Position numbers and translations under genes: made by a program. Of a DNA stretch of 64,000 nt, positions 31,071-42,500 are shown piece after piece (position 1 is the stretch's first letter; each line of letters starts with the position of its first letter). Under the pieces are notes generated by a model. That model did no database searches, was not told where the DNA came from, and worked only from the letters and a program-made list of their open reading frames with translations. This DNA comes from Monocercomonoides exilis. Taxonomy: Eukaryota > Preaxostyla > Oxymonadida > Polymastigidae. The stretch is taken from NCBI GenBank assembly GCA_001643675.2, contig LSRY02000016.1, forward strand, positions 1,550,001 to 1,614,000, read 5' to 3'.

Positions 31071-34000
31071 AGACATTGCAAGGAGAAGAAATGGTTGAAA
31101 AGTTCTTATCGCACGAAAACGGTGAGCTATGGCCGATGATCGATATTTCTGATCCTGATGTAAATGAAGTGTTCCTGTAATCGAAAGAACTACCGATAGA
31201 CGTTTTGGGGTATCTGAAAAAGCTTCTCAAGGTTGATCATTCTCCAAAGTCTTCGCTTCACTCTGCGCCTTTATCATTTTCTCCATCCTCATCTTTTCCT
31301 TCAACTGGAGTATAACTCCAATTTGGCTCTACAATCTAGATGTTGAGAAGAAAAGAGAAGAATGCAACAGGTGTTATAGATCATCCGTATCTTCATCAGC
31401 GCCTGCGATTTATCCATCGGATGCCTCGGCTGTGGTGGCGTCATAGAAGTCTGCAGCAGCTATGAATGACATCAAGATACGATTGCGGATTTTGGTGCCT
31501 AAGGCGGCTCGGGTGTACGCACGGAACAAGCAGATGCTGCTGCAGAAACTGCTGGGTTTTGTTGTGGCGCTGCGGGAGGTGCTGCTTTGGGCCGTTGTGT
31601 GCACCTATGATGTAGTGCTTTCTGTGATGCTTTCTATTGTGCTAGTTGCTCCGCTTCCTTCAATTGATGAATCGCTGTTGATGAAGTCGGGAAACAAGAA
31701 TGCCTTTGTTGTGTAAGTGTGGATGCGTTCCCATCGATCTACAAATCTTTTTTGTCCGTTGCTGCTTCCGTTGGAGACAGCGTGGCTGGTTTTGCAATCA
31801 ATGAAGTCGAGGAGCGTTGTGGTGACGAATAAGATGAAAGAGGAAGTGATGCGGCTTGTGGTTGCAGTGAACAAAGTGCAGGAAAATTTTGGGAGATGGT
31901 GCTGGAGGCGGAAATGTTGAAGATGGAGGATGTCGTTCAGGTGTGGAAGCGATTGTGCTTGTTGTAATGGAGGAGCGAGAAGGAGCAGAAGAAGCAGAAG
32001 AAGTGGAAGAAGAAGGAAAAGACTGAGGAGGAGTGGTAGAACAGAAAAAAAAACATTAAGCGGTGAAACAGGAGACGGATAAGAAGTTTATGGAGTTCAA
32101 CATGTGGACAAAATATATTTGAAATGACAAGCGGCTATTGAAGCTGACAAATTGCTAATGGAGGAGAACAGGAGAATGGCAATCTCATCCAGATGAGTGA
32201 TTGGAAGATTCTTCAGCTGAGCGAGAAGTGCAATGAAGAGGTGAAGGAGATGCAGGTCAGCCTGTTACGATAATGAGAAGGTTGAGCTGAGTGTTGAGTG
32301 GATTTCGAATGAAAAGAAACGCAAGATGCAACAGTGTGGAGTTGTGAGTGTGGACTGTAAGTGGAAACTTTTGGATTGGGGGTTAAGCTTTTCATATCTT
32401 CTTCGTTGGTTTCTCTGTGCAAGAAGTGATGGTTCTGTTTTTGATTTCGTTGATACTTCAGTCGCATCTGCTTGAAAAATTCCAGGAGAAGTTTTCAGCG
32501 AGCATAGGAGATTGCAGTGCTGTGAAGTTCGACACAAACCCGAGCTGGAAGTGGGTTGATATGAAAGTGGGAAGCGGAGTGAGTGTTGTGGGAGAAGCAA
32601 GCAGCAGTGGAGCAGAAAACGTTGGCGATGGTGATGGAGGATGAGTGGGCACAACTGTGAAGCAGAAGATGAACCAGATAAAGAAGGAAACGAAGATTCT
32701 GATATAGCTGCTGAAAGCGCACGCACAGACAACAAGAAAGCAGAAGGCGCTGTTGAAGGAGGTGATTGAGAATCAGAAGAAGAGTGAAGCTGTGCAGAAG
32801 GCGATGATTCACTGGGTTTAGCTGTTCCTGAAGGATTTTGCGGAGGAACAGATGTTTGGAAAGTTTATTCATGAATTGTTCACTAAAGATGAACTGTTGT
32901 TCTTCATGCGCTGTGACACGCTACTGCTTGAAGGATGTTCTGTTGCAGCAGCCGATGGAAGAGAGCGAAAACTTCCTGATAGAATCGTTCCGAATGTTCC
33001 GGAAGTGCTCCAACACGTTGCTTAAAGGGATTTCTGAGAAGAAGAACAGATATTTTTTGTGAGTTTGAGAGAATGACGTTGGATAAGTGAGAGGCAGACG
33101 CATGTGTGTTTCTGTGGCTTCTGCCAAACTACTGCCGCGCAGAGGCGGCGAAGCTGAAGGGGGAGATGAAGGTGCTGTATGATGTCAAATGTTCTGAAAA
33201 TGCATGGACTTCATCATTTTTACCATTAGTGGCAGCTTTCAGAGGAATTGTGTTTGGAGAACAGGAGTCTCTTCTGTGTGTGCTATTCGCAGACTCCAAA
33301 GTCGCTGTCGCTGCGGATCTTCCGGGATGCGTGCAGGCTGTCAGGCTGCTGTCTGTCATCGTTTGAGTCTGTGCTGGAGGCGTGACAGCCTAACATCTTC
33401 ATCGCGCTATTCCTGCGACTGCAAGACATGCTTGTTTCAACCGATAGACAAGTGTTTCTATCACCTTTATAGAACAGTGCAGCCGCTGAGTCGGTGAAAT
33501 GGCACCTTGCGCTGCTGAAGTCTGCGCTGTACGACCGCTGTGGGTGCTTTCGGGGCTGTCTGCAGGGACAGGGCTGAAGCTGTGCGTGAAGGCTGCATAG
33601 TCGGTGGTGGGGAAGAAAGAAGGCGGTGAGCTTTGTTCCGGATGGTGCGGCTGCTGGTGAAGTTGGTGGGGATGCGGTGGATGAGGAATGAGGTGGAAGT
33701 GGCGAACTGCTTTGGGATGCTGCTGTGGGACTGACAGTGAGTTGTTTTGCTTCATGCGGGAATGACATGCAGAGGGATGGAGAAGGGTGCGATTTCTTGC
33801 CATGCATCATCAGTATCTGCTTCTTCCGCACAACACAACCATGTTTTGAGTTGCAAAGAATTGACAATCAACAACTTGCAGCTGCTCTTTGAATGTTAAT
33901 TTGATGTAATTGATCCTTAGATTTTTCTGATGACATTTTCGTAGGAGCTGTCATCTCCTTTTCCTTTTTCATCCTCTTCTAACTCCTGTTTCTTGTCGCA
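31071..34000 (+). pseudogene. Family A gene copy 2, multiply broken
   Basis: After a good splice-acceptor-like CTTTTCACTTTTAG (ending about 31071) the frame reads TLQGEEMVEKFLSHENGELW then PMIDISDPDVNEVFL, an in-frame TAA, and SKELPIDVLGYLKKLLKVDH. At 31390 APAIYPSDASAVVAS is followed by AMNDIKIRLRILVPKAARVY, matching ALAIDPSDASAAAAS and AMDDIERRLRIVVPEAAGVY of the 49.8 kb copy. NKMKEEVMRLVVAVNKVQ at 31830 matches DNEVMKRVIEVCKVG there. The region 32.8-33.4 kb keeps helical stretches (LFLKDFAEEQMFGKFIHELF; AFRGIVFGEQESLLCVLFAD). Many stops and frame changes show it is dead. The family is helical, possibly HEAT-like; function unknown. Confidence 0.6.
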
Positions 34001-34119
34001 TTCATTTTCCATCAGAAAACTTCTGAAAGAAACAAATTTAAGTTAATACTGAGAATACAACTGTCTTCTTTTAACATATTTCTGAACAATACATTTGAAA
34101 AGAAGTAGAAAAAGGAGAA

Positions 34120-34345
34120 GGCGAAAACGAAGAAGAAGAAGAAGAAGATGATGATGATGATGATGATGATGATGAAGAGAAATATGTGTTATATTGCCCG
34201 AAGGCAGAGGAAGGCTGTAATGTTTGAGAGGATGAACGAGATGGGGATGCAGAAAGCAGTGAAGAGGAACATGAAACAAATGATTATGAAGATGAAGAAG
34301 ATGAAAATTAGGAGGAGGAGAAGAAGAAGACGGAGAAGAAACCAC
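34120..34345 (+). repeat. Purine-rich GAA/GAT triplet tract
   Basis: GAAGAAGAA runs plus a block of nine or so consecutive GAT/ATG triplets (34148-34174). It lies immediately upstream of the family A downstream repeat, as GAA-rich sequence does at 49.2 kb and 10.9 kb, so it may be the eroded acidic C-terminus of family A. Confidence 0.6.
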
Positions 34346-34359
34346 ATTATTCGTAAAAA

Positions 34360-34980
34360 TGTTGCTTGAAATGGATGTTCCTGAGAATGACACTCGATAA
34401 AAAAAGGCCGTTGTCTGTGAGAAAAAAAAGTTGTTAAAAAGATATTAAAATAATTAGTTTTGCATTGATTATAAAAATTCCTCAAAAGAACACATACACC
34501 CTCCCTATTGCAAATGCAGAAAATTGTCCAATCACTGATGCTGCCATTCTCCTTTTCCATTGTTTCCCTGTGCTCCTTTCTCCATCATCCTTTTTTCTCC
34601 TTAAATACCCTTCTTTCTATGTTTTCATCCACATTTTTCCTGAAAAAAATATCTCCGAATTTTATTCTTTCCAATAATTGTCCAATTGTGTGCATTTTTC
34701 TTTTTCCTCTCTTCCATATGCTTTGAAATTGAGAATTTTCATCCTCCGTTCCGATTGAATACAAAAATTTTTGCAATGATCATCCACTGATTGTCTCTCG
34801 GTGCAGCTTTTTTCTTATATTCTCTAAGAAAAACAAAGGAATAAACATTTATGTAATTTATCAGATTTCTGGATTCTGAAAAAATAATAAATAAAAGTAT
34901 CTTCTCAACGAACGAGACCTATAAAAAATTCACACATAAAAATTTCCGTATGTTATTTTGAAAAATGAATTTCCTTCAAA
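34360..34980 (+). repeat. Family A downstream repeat, copy 2
   Basis: Homologous to 49195-48560 (minus strand) and, less closely, to 11025-11290. About 145 bp (34451-34596) is identical by eye to the reverse complement of about 48955-49100, whereas flanking parts show indels and substitutions. Downstream similarity continues through TATAATTTATCAGATT-like sequence (about 34855). An open frame runs through the identical core on both copies (QKNTYTLPIANAENCPITDA). Confidence 0.8.
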
Positions 34981-36067
34981 GATGGTTTTCAAAAAAAGTC
35001 ATCTTGCCAAATTCCATCATCAATTCCCCGCTGTCATTGACCTTGTTACCTTTTTAAATTTCTACTGCTATCCTTCAGAAAATGTTCTTTTTCTCTTCTC
35101 TTATCCGATATATTAACTTTTACGGAAAAAAGATAATTGAATTATCAAACATCCCACAACATTTTTTTTCATTTCAATTATTTTTTAAAAATATCATCGA
35201 TCGATTGCATGTTTTCAAGTTTTTCAACGATCTCTCTTCAGATTTTCAAATATATTTTTTTTAATGAAAATATAAAATAACAAAAAAATTACTCATGAAA
35301 GATCAACGATGCAACGATTTTATGATCTCATAAAAAATCACACATATGTAATCATGGGCAAAACCCGGGAATGTCCAATGAAAAACTCAAAAAAGAAAAA
35401 TTGAATAAATGAAATTGATACTAGTAATAGCAAACGCTTTCCTATTGCTCTTCAATTATTTGATGGTTTCTTTTTTTGAAAATATGTAATTTCAGAATTT
35501 TTTTAATAAAATGTTGGGTTCACAAAGCCATAATGTTTGCTTTTTCTTGCAATTTGTCTTCTTTTCCTTCGACATCGGAACTTTCAAAAGTTTTTACAAT
35601 AGCAGAGTTTGGTTGATAAAAATCTATTATTGAAATTTTCACATTTCTTCTTGAAAGAAAAGATATCACACTCAATAGCATTATTTTATCTGTCTTGCTT
35701 TTTTCTTCTGTGCTATATCGACATATCTATTCATTGAAGAATTGAAGAGATTTCAGCGTTAAGAAAGGTCAAATTAAATCAATATCGTAGAAAAAGAAAA
35801 AATTCAAGACTTTGCAAAGACTCGTAATTTTTTCTGTTGAAAGAAATAATCAAAAGGCATAATTAATAAAGTTTGGTTTCTGTTAAAATATTATTTTTAA
35901 CTTTTTTGATGTCGCATTTTTTGACTGAACACGTTATTTAAAGAAAAAATCGAAACAAGGGTGACAACAATGAAGACACGGAAATTAATGAAAAGTGTGC
36001 AAGACGGTTTATTGAAAGACGCAACGCTTCACTAAAGGAAAAACCAAAATCTATTGATATTAAAAGG
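34981..36067. other. AT-rich spacer
   Basis: No gene. Contains one copy of the ATGATCTCATAAAAAATCAC motif (about 35321) and, at 35355, TGGGCAAAACCCGGGAATGT, an imperfect reverse complement of which occurs at about 39109. Confidence 0.5.
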
Positions 36068-38470
36068 GGCAAGTTCCAAATATATGGACCATCGATAAAA
36101 AATATTTCTTATATCGTAATCGAAAGAATATGTAAATTTAATGAATAACAAATTTGTTTAATCTGTCGAAAATGCATTGTTTGAAACTTTCAATTTTTCA
36201 TTTAATCTATCACATAATTATTTTCGTTTTTTCTTTGCTTTTTATTCTTTGTATTATTCATTGCAATGCTTGTGAAATATTTTCTCATTCTTATTTTTGT
36301 TCTGTTCATATTTAGAAATACATAAAAATGGGATATATTAACTCTTTTCAACGTTTTTTCGAACGAAAGAAACACAATTGATTTTCACTTTTGCACAAGC
36401 TATTTCCAGCATTAAAGTGTGCATTAATAACATTCAACATCAAAAAATAATCAAATGTGAAAGTGTCACAGCTTTATTAATAATTTAACTTATATAAGAA
36501 TGAATAAAACAAATTTCAGTTATTGGTTTATTTTTTCGATGATATTGATTCCCACTCACATTAAACAATCAGAATTTTTCGTTTAAATCAAGCAAAAATT
36601 TATTTATTTATTTGAATAATCCTCAAAAAGCAAAAACCAAAAAACCAAAATCAAAAAGACAAAGAGTGTCTTTCATCAGTCGTTTTTCTATTGTCACTTT
36701 CTACACTCAGCAAAATCAATAAAGGAGCGTCATATTCATGAACTTCGATATTCTCTCTTCAAAACAGCTACGAAATCGAAACAATGATATGCACCATCTT
36801 AATACGTTGTTCAGAAAGATGTAAAAAGGGAGGAGCTATAACTATTGAGTTGAAAGAGGTTGATGGACAGCTGAAGATGAGGAACGTGGGAGTGACAAAC
36901 AGCATCTGCAGCAGTTCTGAAGGATGTGGGGGAGGAATCTATTTGACATATGCAACAGACAACAATGACAGAAATTTATTGGAAGAATTAAGTGTTGGAG
37001 GAAACAAGGCACACAAGGGAAGAGACATGTTTATTGTGGCGAATGATCTGAGGAACGGTGTGAATTCTGAGTTGTTTGCATGTACGACACAATTTAAGTA
37101 CAAAACGAATGCACTGGTTGGGTCTGACAGGAGCTATTTCAATGAGGCAGTTGATCTGATGATTTTTGTGGAAGGTTTTGTGAGCAAATCTGTTTTGCTT
37201 GAAATGCATCTTTCAATTGTGAACTGCTGTATCGAATACTTTCCATCCATACAGTGCGATAATGGTGGAGGAATTGAATTTGAAATAGGAACAGAACGAA
37301 GCTTCTATCTTAAAGAAGAAAACTCTGAACGGACGAGTTCTGAAAGGGATTACACTAAATCGAAATATGAAAGAAATAAATGTGCAACTGCATCAAACTG
37401 CTTCGATGATGGAGTAAACTTTGATTTATTGTTTTCCAAAATAGTGAATGGATTTCCTATCGAATTTTGGATCAAAAGGAATTATTTCAACAAAACAAAT
37501 GAATCAGGAATTTTTCTTTGTCTGGAGATTGATTTCCCTGCAAATAAAAGAAAAAATGTTTGTTATGTTTTTCAACAAGAATGCCTTCGACAGAGTGAAT
37601 AACACCTTCAGGGCCGACCAGCTGAACAACTATCCATTTGACTTGTTGTTGTTTTTTGTGATCCACATGTCAGAGTGGATATTTGTGCCTGCAAACGATG
37701 GAACAGGCAATAAAGAATGTTCAATGATCAAATTTGTATAAAAAGCTCGGTAAGGCTGTAGGGCATCTAACAGCGAGCCAAATAAAAACGGACTTATGAT
37801 GTTTGAGGAAGATATTTCAGTAAGAATTGCAACATATCGAAAAAAATTCATGTGCTTTTGTGAAGAAATTGACACAAGACTTTAAAGACATTTAATAATA
37901 TAAAGAACTGACAGAATCATTCCATTGGAATCATGTCAAATAATTCCTGTGACTGATCTTGTTCCTGGAAATAACATAGCATTCCTCGAAAGCATATATA
38001 ACAACAGCAACTCAATCAATTTCATTATCAGAGTTTCCTGCCAACAGATCAAATTATTCGCAATAATCGTTTATAAATGGTTGCTTTTAAACATGGCAAT
38101 TCATTTCCTGAATATTGGTTGAGAAATTAATTAAATTGAATAAAAGTCTGAAGATTTTATAAGTTTTGAACACTCACATTCAAAAACGATGTTTTTCTAA
38201 AATGAAAAACAACATTAAACAAATGATCAAACACACAATAAAATTTAATCCTTTTCTTGAAAAGGGGAAGCTTAAAACCTTCCATTTTGAGATAAATTAT
38301 TGTTAATAAAAAATGAAAATATTCATGGGATAGATCAAAAAAAATGGAAAGTTTCAAACAATGCATTTTCGACAGATAAAACTAATTTATCATTCATTTA
38401 TTTAACATATTCTTTCGGTTTCGATATGAGAAATATTATTTATCGATGGTCCATAAACTTGGAACTTGCC
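36068..38470 (+). mobile_element. TIR element copy 2 carrying a Pmp-like gene segment
   Basis: Left end GGCAAGTTCCAAATATATGG at 36068; right end finishes TTGGAACTTGCC at 38470. TIRs are about 150 bp with visible substitutions and small indels, so this copy is older than copy 1. The cargo is on the plus strand and begins about 755 bp from the left end, the same distance as in copy 1 measured from its right end, so the two are full-length relatives in opposite orientation. Flanks differ (TTAAAAGG on the left, AAAAAATC on the right), so no target-site duplication remains. No transposase is visible. Length 2403 bp. Confidence 0.8.
36784..37741 (+). pseudogene. Pmp-like gene segment inside TIR element copy 2
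   Basis: The main frame (36784-37602, 272 codons) reads RCKKGGAITIELKEVDGQLK, then CSSSEGCGGGIYLTYATDNN with SVGGNKAHKGRDMFIVANDL, then LVGSDRSYFNEAVDLMIFVE: GGAI/GGGI motifs, the NKA-x-x-GRDMF motif before the unit end and the GxD...AVDL motif. This is the same arrangement as FSANKASVGRDMYFVCESLV plus VGHDRTEA in Pmp genes 1 and 2. A +1-type shift near 37555 leads to FFNKNAFDRVNNTFRADQLN and MSEWIFVPANDGTGNKEC, the start of a further unit (SExIFV..DxGTGNxxC). Start and signal sequence are missing. It is therefore an internal exon-like piece of a surface-protein gene, better preserved than that in copy 1. Confidence 0.75.
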
Positions 38471-39551
38471 AAAAAATCATTTCATATCTGATGTTGAATT
38501 TTGATGAAACAGCTATATAAATTTTATAATTCAATGATCATGACGTCTAAAAACACAAACAGATTAAAAAAATACCAATGTTTAACTCACGACAGCACCA
38601 GTTCAAGGAAAAAATTTTTGGAGTGTTTGTTGATTGCAACTTAATCAATAAAATGATGCAACGGCTTTTCAAAACTGTCTTCAAAGATCAGATTTCTTTG
38701 TGATTTCGTAATATGGAAAATAAAAATCAACGGAAGCTGTTGATAACAAAAAAGAACTGTTGAGAAATATTGAAGGATTGACCATCACCAACGAAGACTC
38801 GTTCCTGATACAAAGTGGGAAAACCAATTCTATTTCGACTTTAAGCGACTTTCTTTTTCATTCAATTTTGTTTTGCAATTATTCTTTTGGATTTTGTTCA
38901 GTTTGTTCGATTATTTTTGCATAGTTTTAACATGTGAATGTTTCTTTTCTATCAGTGTTTGAAGCGTTTGTTTCATGCCACATTTTGGAAAACTTCCTTT
39001 TAATATTGAATGAACATTTTTTTCGATAAAAATTTATCTTTTGATGATTATATGTTAACGAAACCTGGGAGTGGAATCAATAGTTGAAAAACTACTCAAT
39101 TAATTAAACATTTCCGGGTTTTGTCCCTTTCCCTGGTTTTATCCATGACTATACACGTAATTTTTTGTTATCTATTAATTATAAATACTAATCGGCTTGC
39201 AAAAAAAGAAGAATAAAATGAATTTACGGGCACTGAATGATGCGAGCCCACCTTTAAAAAGGTGACACAGATGTTTAGTTCACGTGAATTCCAAATAAAT
39301 TTCTTTTTGAATTAAATATACATTTTTTCAGACATGAAAAATGAATTTCTGATCAAAGTGAAAAAAACTCTATTTCTTTGGTAAATATGTTAAGTTCTTT
39401 TCATATATTTTCAACATTTTCAAATCTATTTATTCCAATAAAAAAATTAAGAGCCATAATATGATTTTTGTGAGAAATGATCAGTCACATAAATTGAAAA
39501 GAACGTTCGTAAGCAACAAACAAATATCAGCTGATCTTTATTTCAATCAAA
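38471..39551. other. AT-rich 5' region of the ankyrin-like gene
   Basis: No other gene recognised. It contains the CATTTCCGGGTTTTGTCCCT sequence at 39109-39128 (pairs with 35355). The promoter of the downstream gene must lie here, but I see no element I could name. Confidence 0.45.
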
Positions 39552-42500
39552 ATGAAGATCGACAGCGATGCTTTGACTACAAAGAGGGATTATAAAGAAA
39601 GAACAGAGGCTATGCGTTGTATCGTTGAGAAGAAGACAGATCCTCCTATGGAAATTCGACATGAAATAACGCTTCGTGATCAGGATGGCTGGACAATGGC
39701 CCTGTTATGGATAGCGAATGCAAAGACTGAACCACCGAAATGGATGAGACACGAAATTACACTTGCAAATAATAGCGGTTGGACAATGGCTATGCTATGG
39801 ATTTTTTGGTTAAAATCAGAACCACCCGAATGGATGAGACACAGCATTACACTTTCTGACAAGAATGGAAGAACAATGGCAATGAAATGGATATTTAGTG
39901 TGAAGACAGAACCACCAGAGTGGATGAGACATGGAACCGCTATCGGAGATAAAGATGGTGAAACGATGTCTATGAAGTGGATTCACTTTGTGAAGACAGA
40001 ACCACCAGAATGGATGAGACACGACATTTCACTAACACAAAAGGATGGATGGACAATGGTTCAATATTGGGAAATATTTGTACAAAGAGATCCGCCAGAA
40101 TGGATGAGACATGACAATACGCTTGCTGATGAAAATGGAAGAACAGAAGCTATGAGGTGGATTGTGGAGAAGAATGAAGAACCACCAGAAAAAATTAGAC
40201 ATGATATTACACTTTATGATAAAAATGGCTGGACTATGGCCATGCTATGGATATGTCATGTGAAGACAGAACCACCAGAATGGATGAGACATGACATTTC
40301 ACTTGACGATAAAGACGGATGGACAATGGCCATGAAATGGATCTATAATGTCAAAACAGAGCCTCCAAAGTGGATGAGACATGATACTACACTCCGCAAT
40401 AATTATGAGTCAACGATTGCCATGTTGTGGATTCAGTTTGTTCAAACAGAACCACCACTGTGGATGAGACATGATATCACACTTGCCAATAAGGATGAAC
40501 AAACAATGGCCATGTTGTGGATTCAATTTGTTCATACAGAACCACCACTGTGGATGAGACATGATACTACACTCCGCAATAATTGTGAGTCAACAATGGC
40601 GATGATATGGATTTCAAATGTTAAAACAGAACCACCAGAATGGATGAGACACGATATAACACTATCTCAAAAAAATGGCTGGACAATGGCTATGTTCTGG
40701 ATTCAAGACGTCAAAACAGATCCACCAGGGTGGATGAGACATTATACTACACTCCGCAATAATAATGAATCTACAATGGCCATGTTGTGGATTCAATTTG
40801 TTCAAAAAGAACCACCATTTTGGATGAGACATGACATTACACTTGGCGATAAAGGCGGATGGACAATGGCCATGAAATGGATCTATAATGTCAAAACAGA
40901 GCCTCCAAAATGGATGAGACATGACATTTCACTTGGCGATAAAGACGGATGGACAATGGCCATGTACTGGATTGCAAATGTTAAAACAGAACCACCAGAA
41001 TGGATGAGACACGATATAACACTATCTCAAAAAAATGGCTGGACAATGGCTATGTTCTGGATTCAAGATGTCAAAACAGAGCCTCCAAAGTGGATGAGAC
41101 ATGATACTACACTCCGCAATAATTTTAAATCAACGATGGCCATGTTGTGGATTCAATTTGTTCAAACAGACCCACCAGAGTGGATGAGACATGACATCAC
41201 ACTTGGCAATAAAAACGGATGGACAATGGCCATGATATGGATATGTCATGTGAAGACAGAACCACCATTTTGGATGAGACATGACATTACACTTGGCGAT
41301 AAAGACGGATGGACAATGGCCATGAAATGGATCTATAATGTCAAAACAGAGCCTCCAAAATGGATGAGACATGACATTTCACTTGGCGATAAAGACGGAT
41401 GGACAATGGCTATGAAATGGATTGAATATGTGAAGAAAGAACCTCCTAAATGGATGAATTATGATAATTCAAAAAGAGATAAAGATGGAAGAACAGATTC
41501 CATGAAATGGATTATCAAGAAAAAATCAGAACCACCTGAGCAGATGAGGCATGATATCAAGCTAACGGATAATGATGGAAAAACAATGGCCATGCTGTGG
41601 ATTCAATTTGTTCAAACAGATCCGCCAGAATGGATGAGACACGATATTACACTTGCCGATAAGGAAGGATGGACAATGGCTATGTCGTGGATTTCAAATG
41701 TGAATACAAAGCCTCCCAAGTGGATGAGACATGATACTACACTCCGCAATAATAATGAATCTACAATGGCCATGTTGTGGATTCAATTTGTTCAAACAGA
41801 TCCACCAGAGTGGATGAAGCATGAGAATGAAGTTGCAGACAAGGAAGGACGAACAATGGCTATGAATTGGATTCAATTTGTTCAAACAGATCCTCCTGAA
41901 TGGATGAGACATGAAAATACATTCGCAGATAAAGGAGGACGAACAATGGCTATGTTATGGATTCAATTTGTTCAAACAGAACCACTGAAATGGATGAGAC
42001 ATGGCAATAAAATGGCAGACAATGAATGGCGAACAATGGCAATGATTTGGATTGAATATGTGAAGACAGAACCACCTAAATGGATGAGACATGAAAATAC
42101 ATTCGCAGATAAAGGAGGACGAACAATGGCTATGTTATGGATTGAATATGTGAAGACAGAACCACCTAAATGGATGAGACACAGAACTTCATTTCCTGAT
42201 AAAGATGGGAAAACAATGGCCATGCTATGGATATGTCATGTCAAGACAGAACCACCTAAATGGATGAGACACGATACAACACTTGATGATAAAAATGGTT
42301 GGACCATGGCTATGCTATGGATTAATCATGCAAAAACAGAACCGCCAGAATGGATGAGACACGATACAACACTTGAAAATAATAATGAATCTACAATGGC
42401 CATGTTGTGGATTCAATTTGTTCAAAAAGAACCACCACTGTGGATGAGACATGACATTACACTTCACGATAATTATGAGTCAACAATGGCCATGTTGTGG

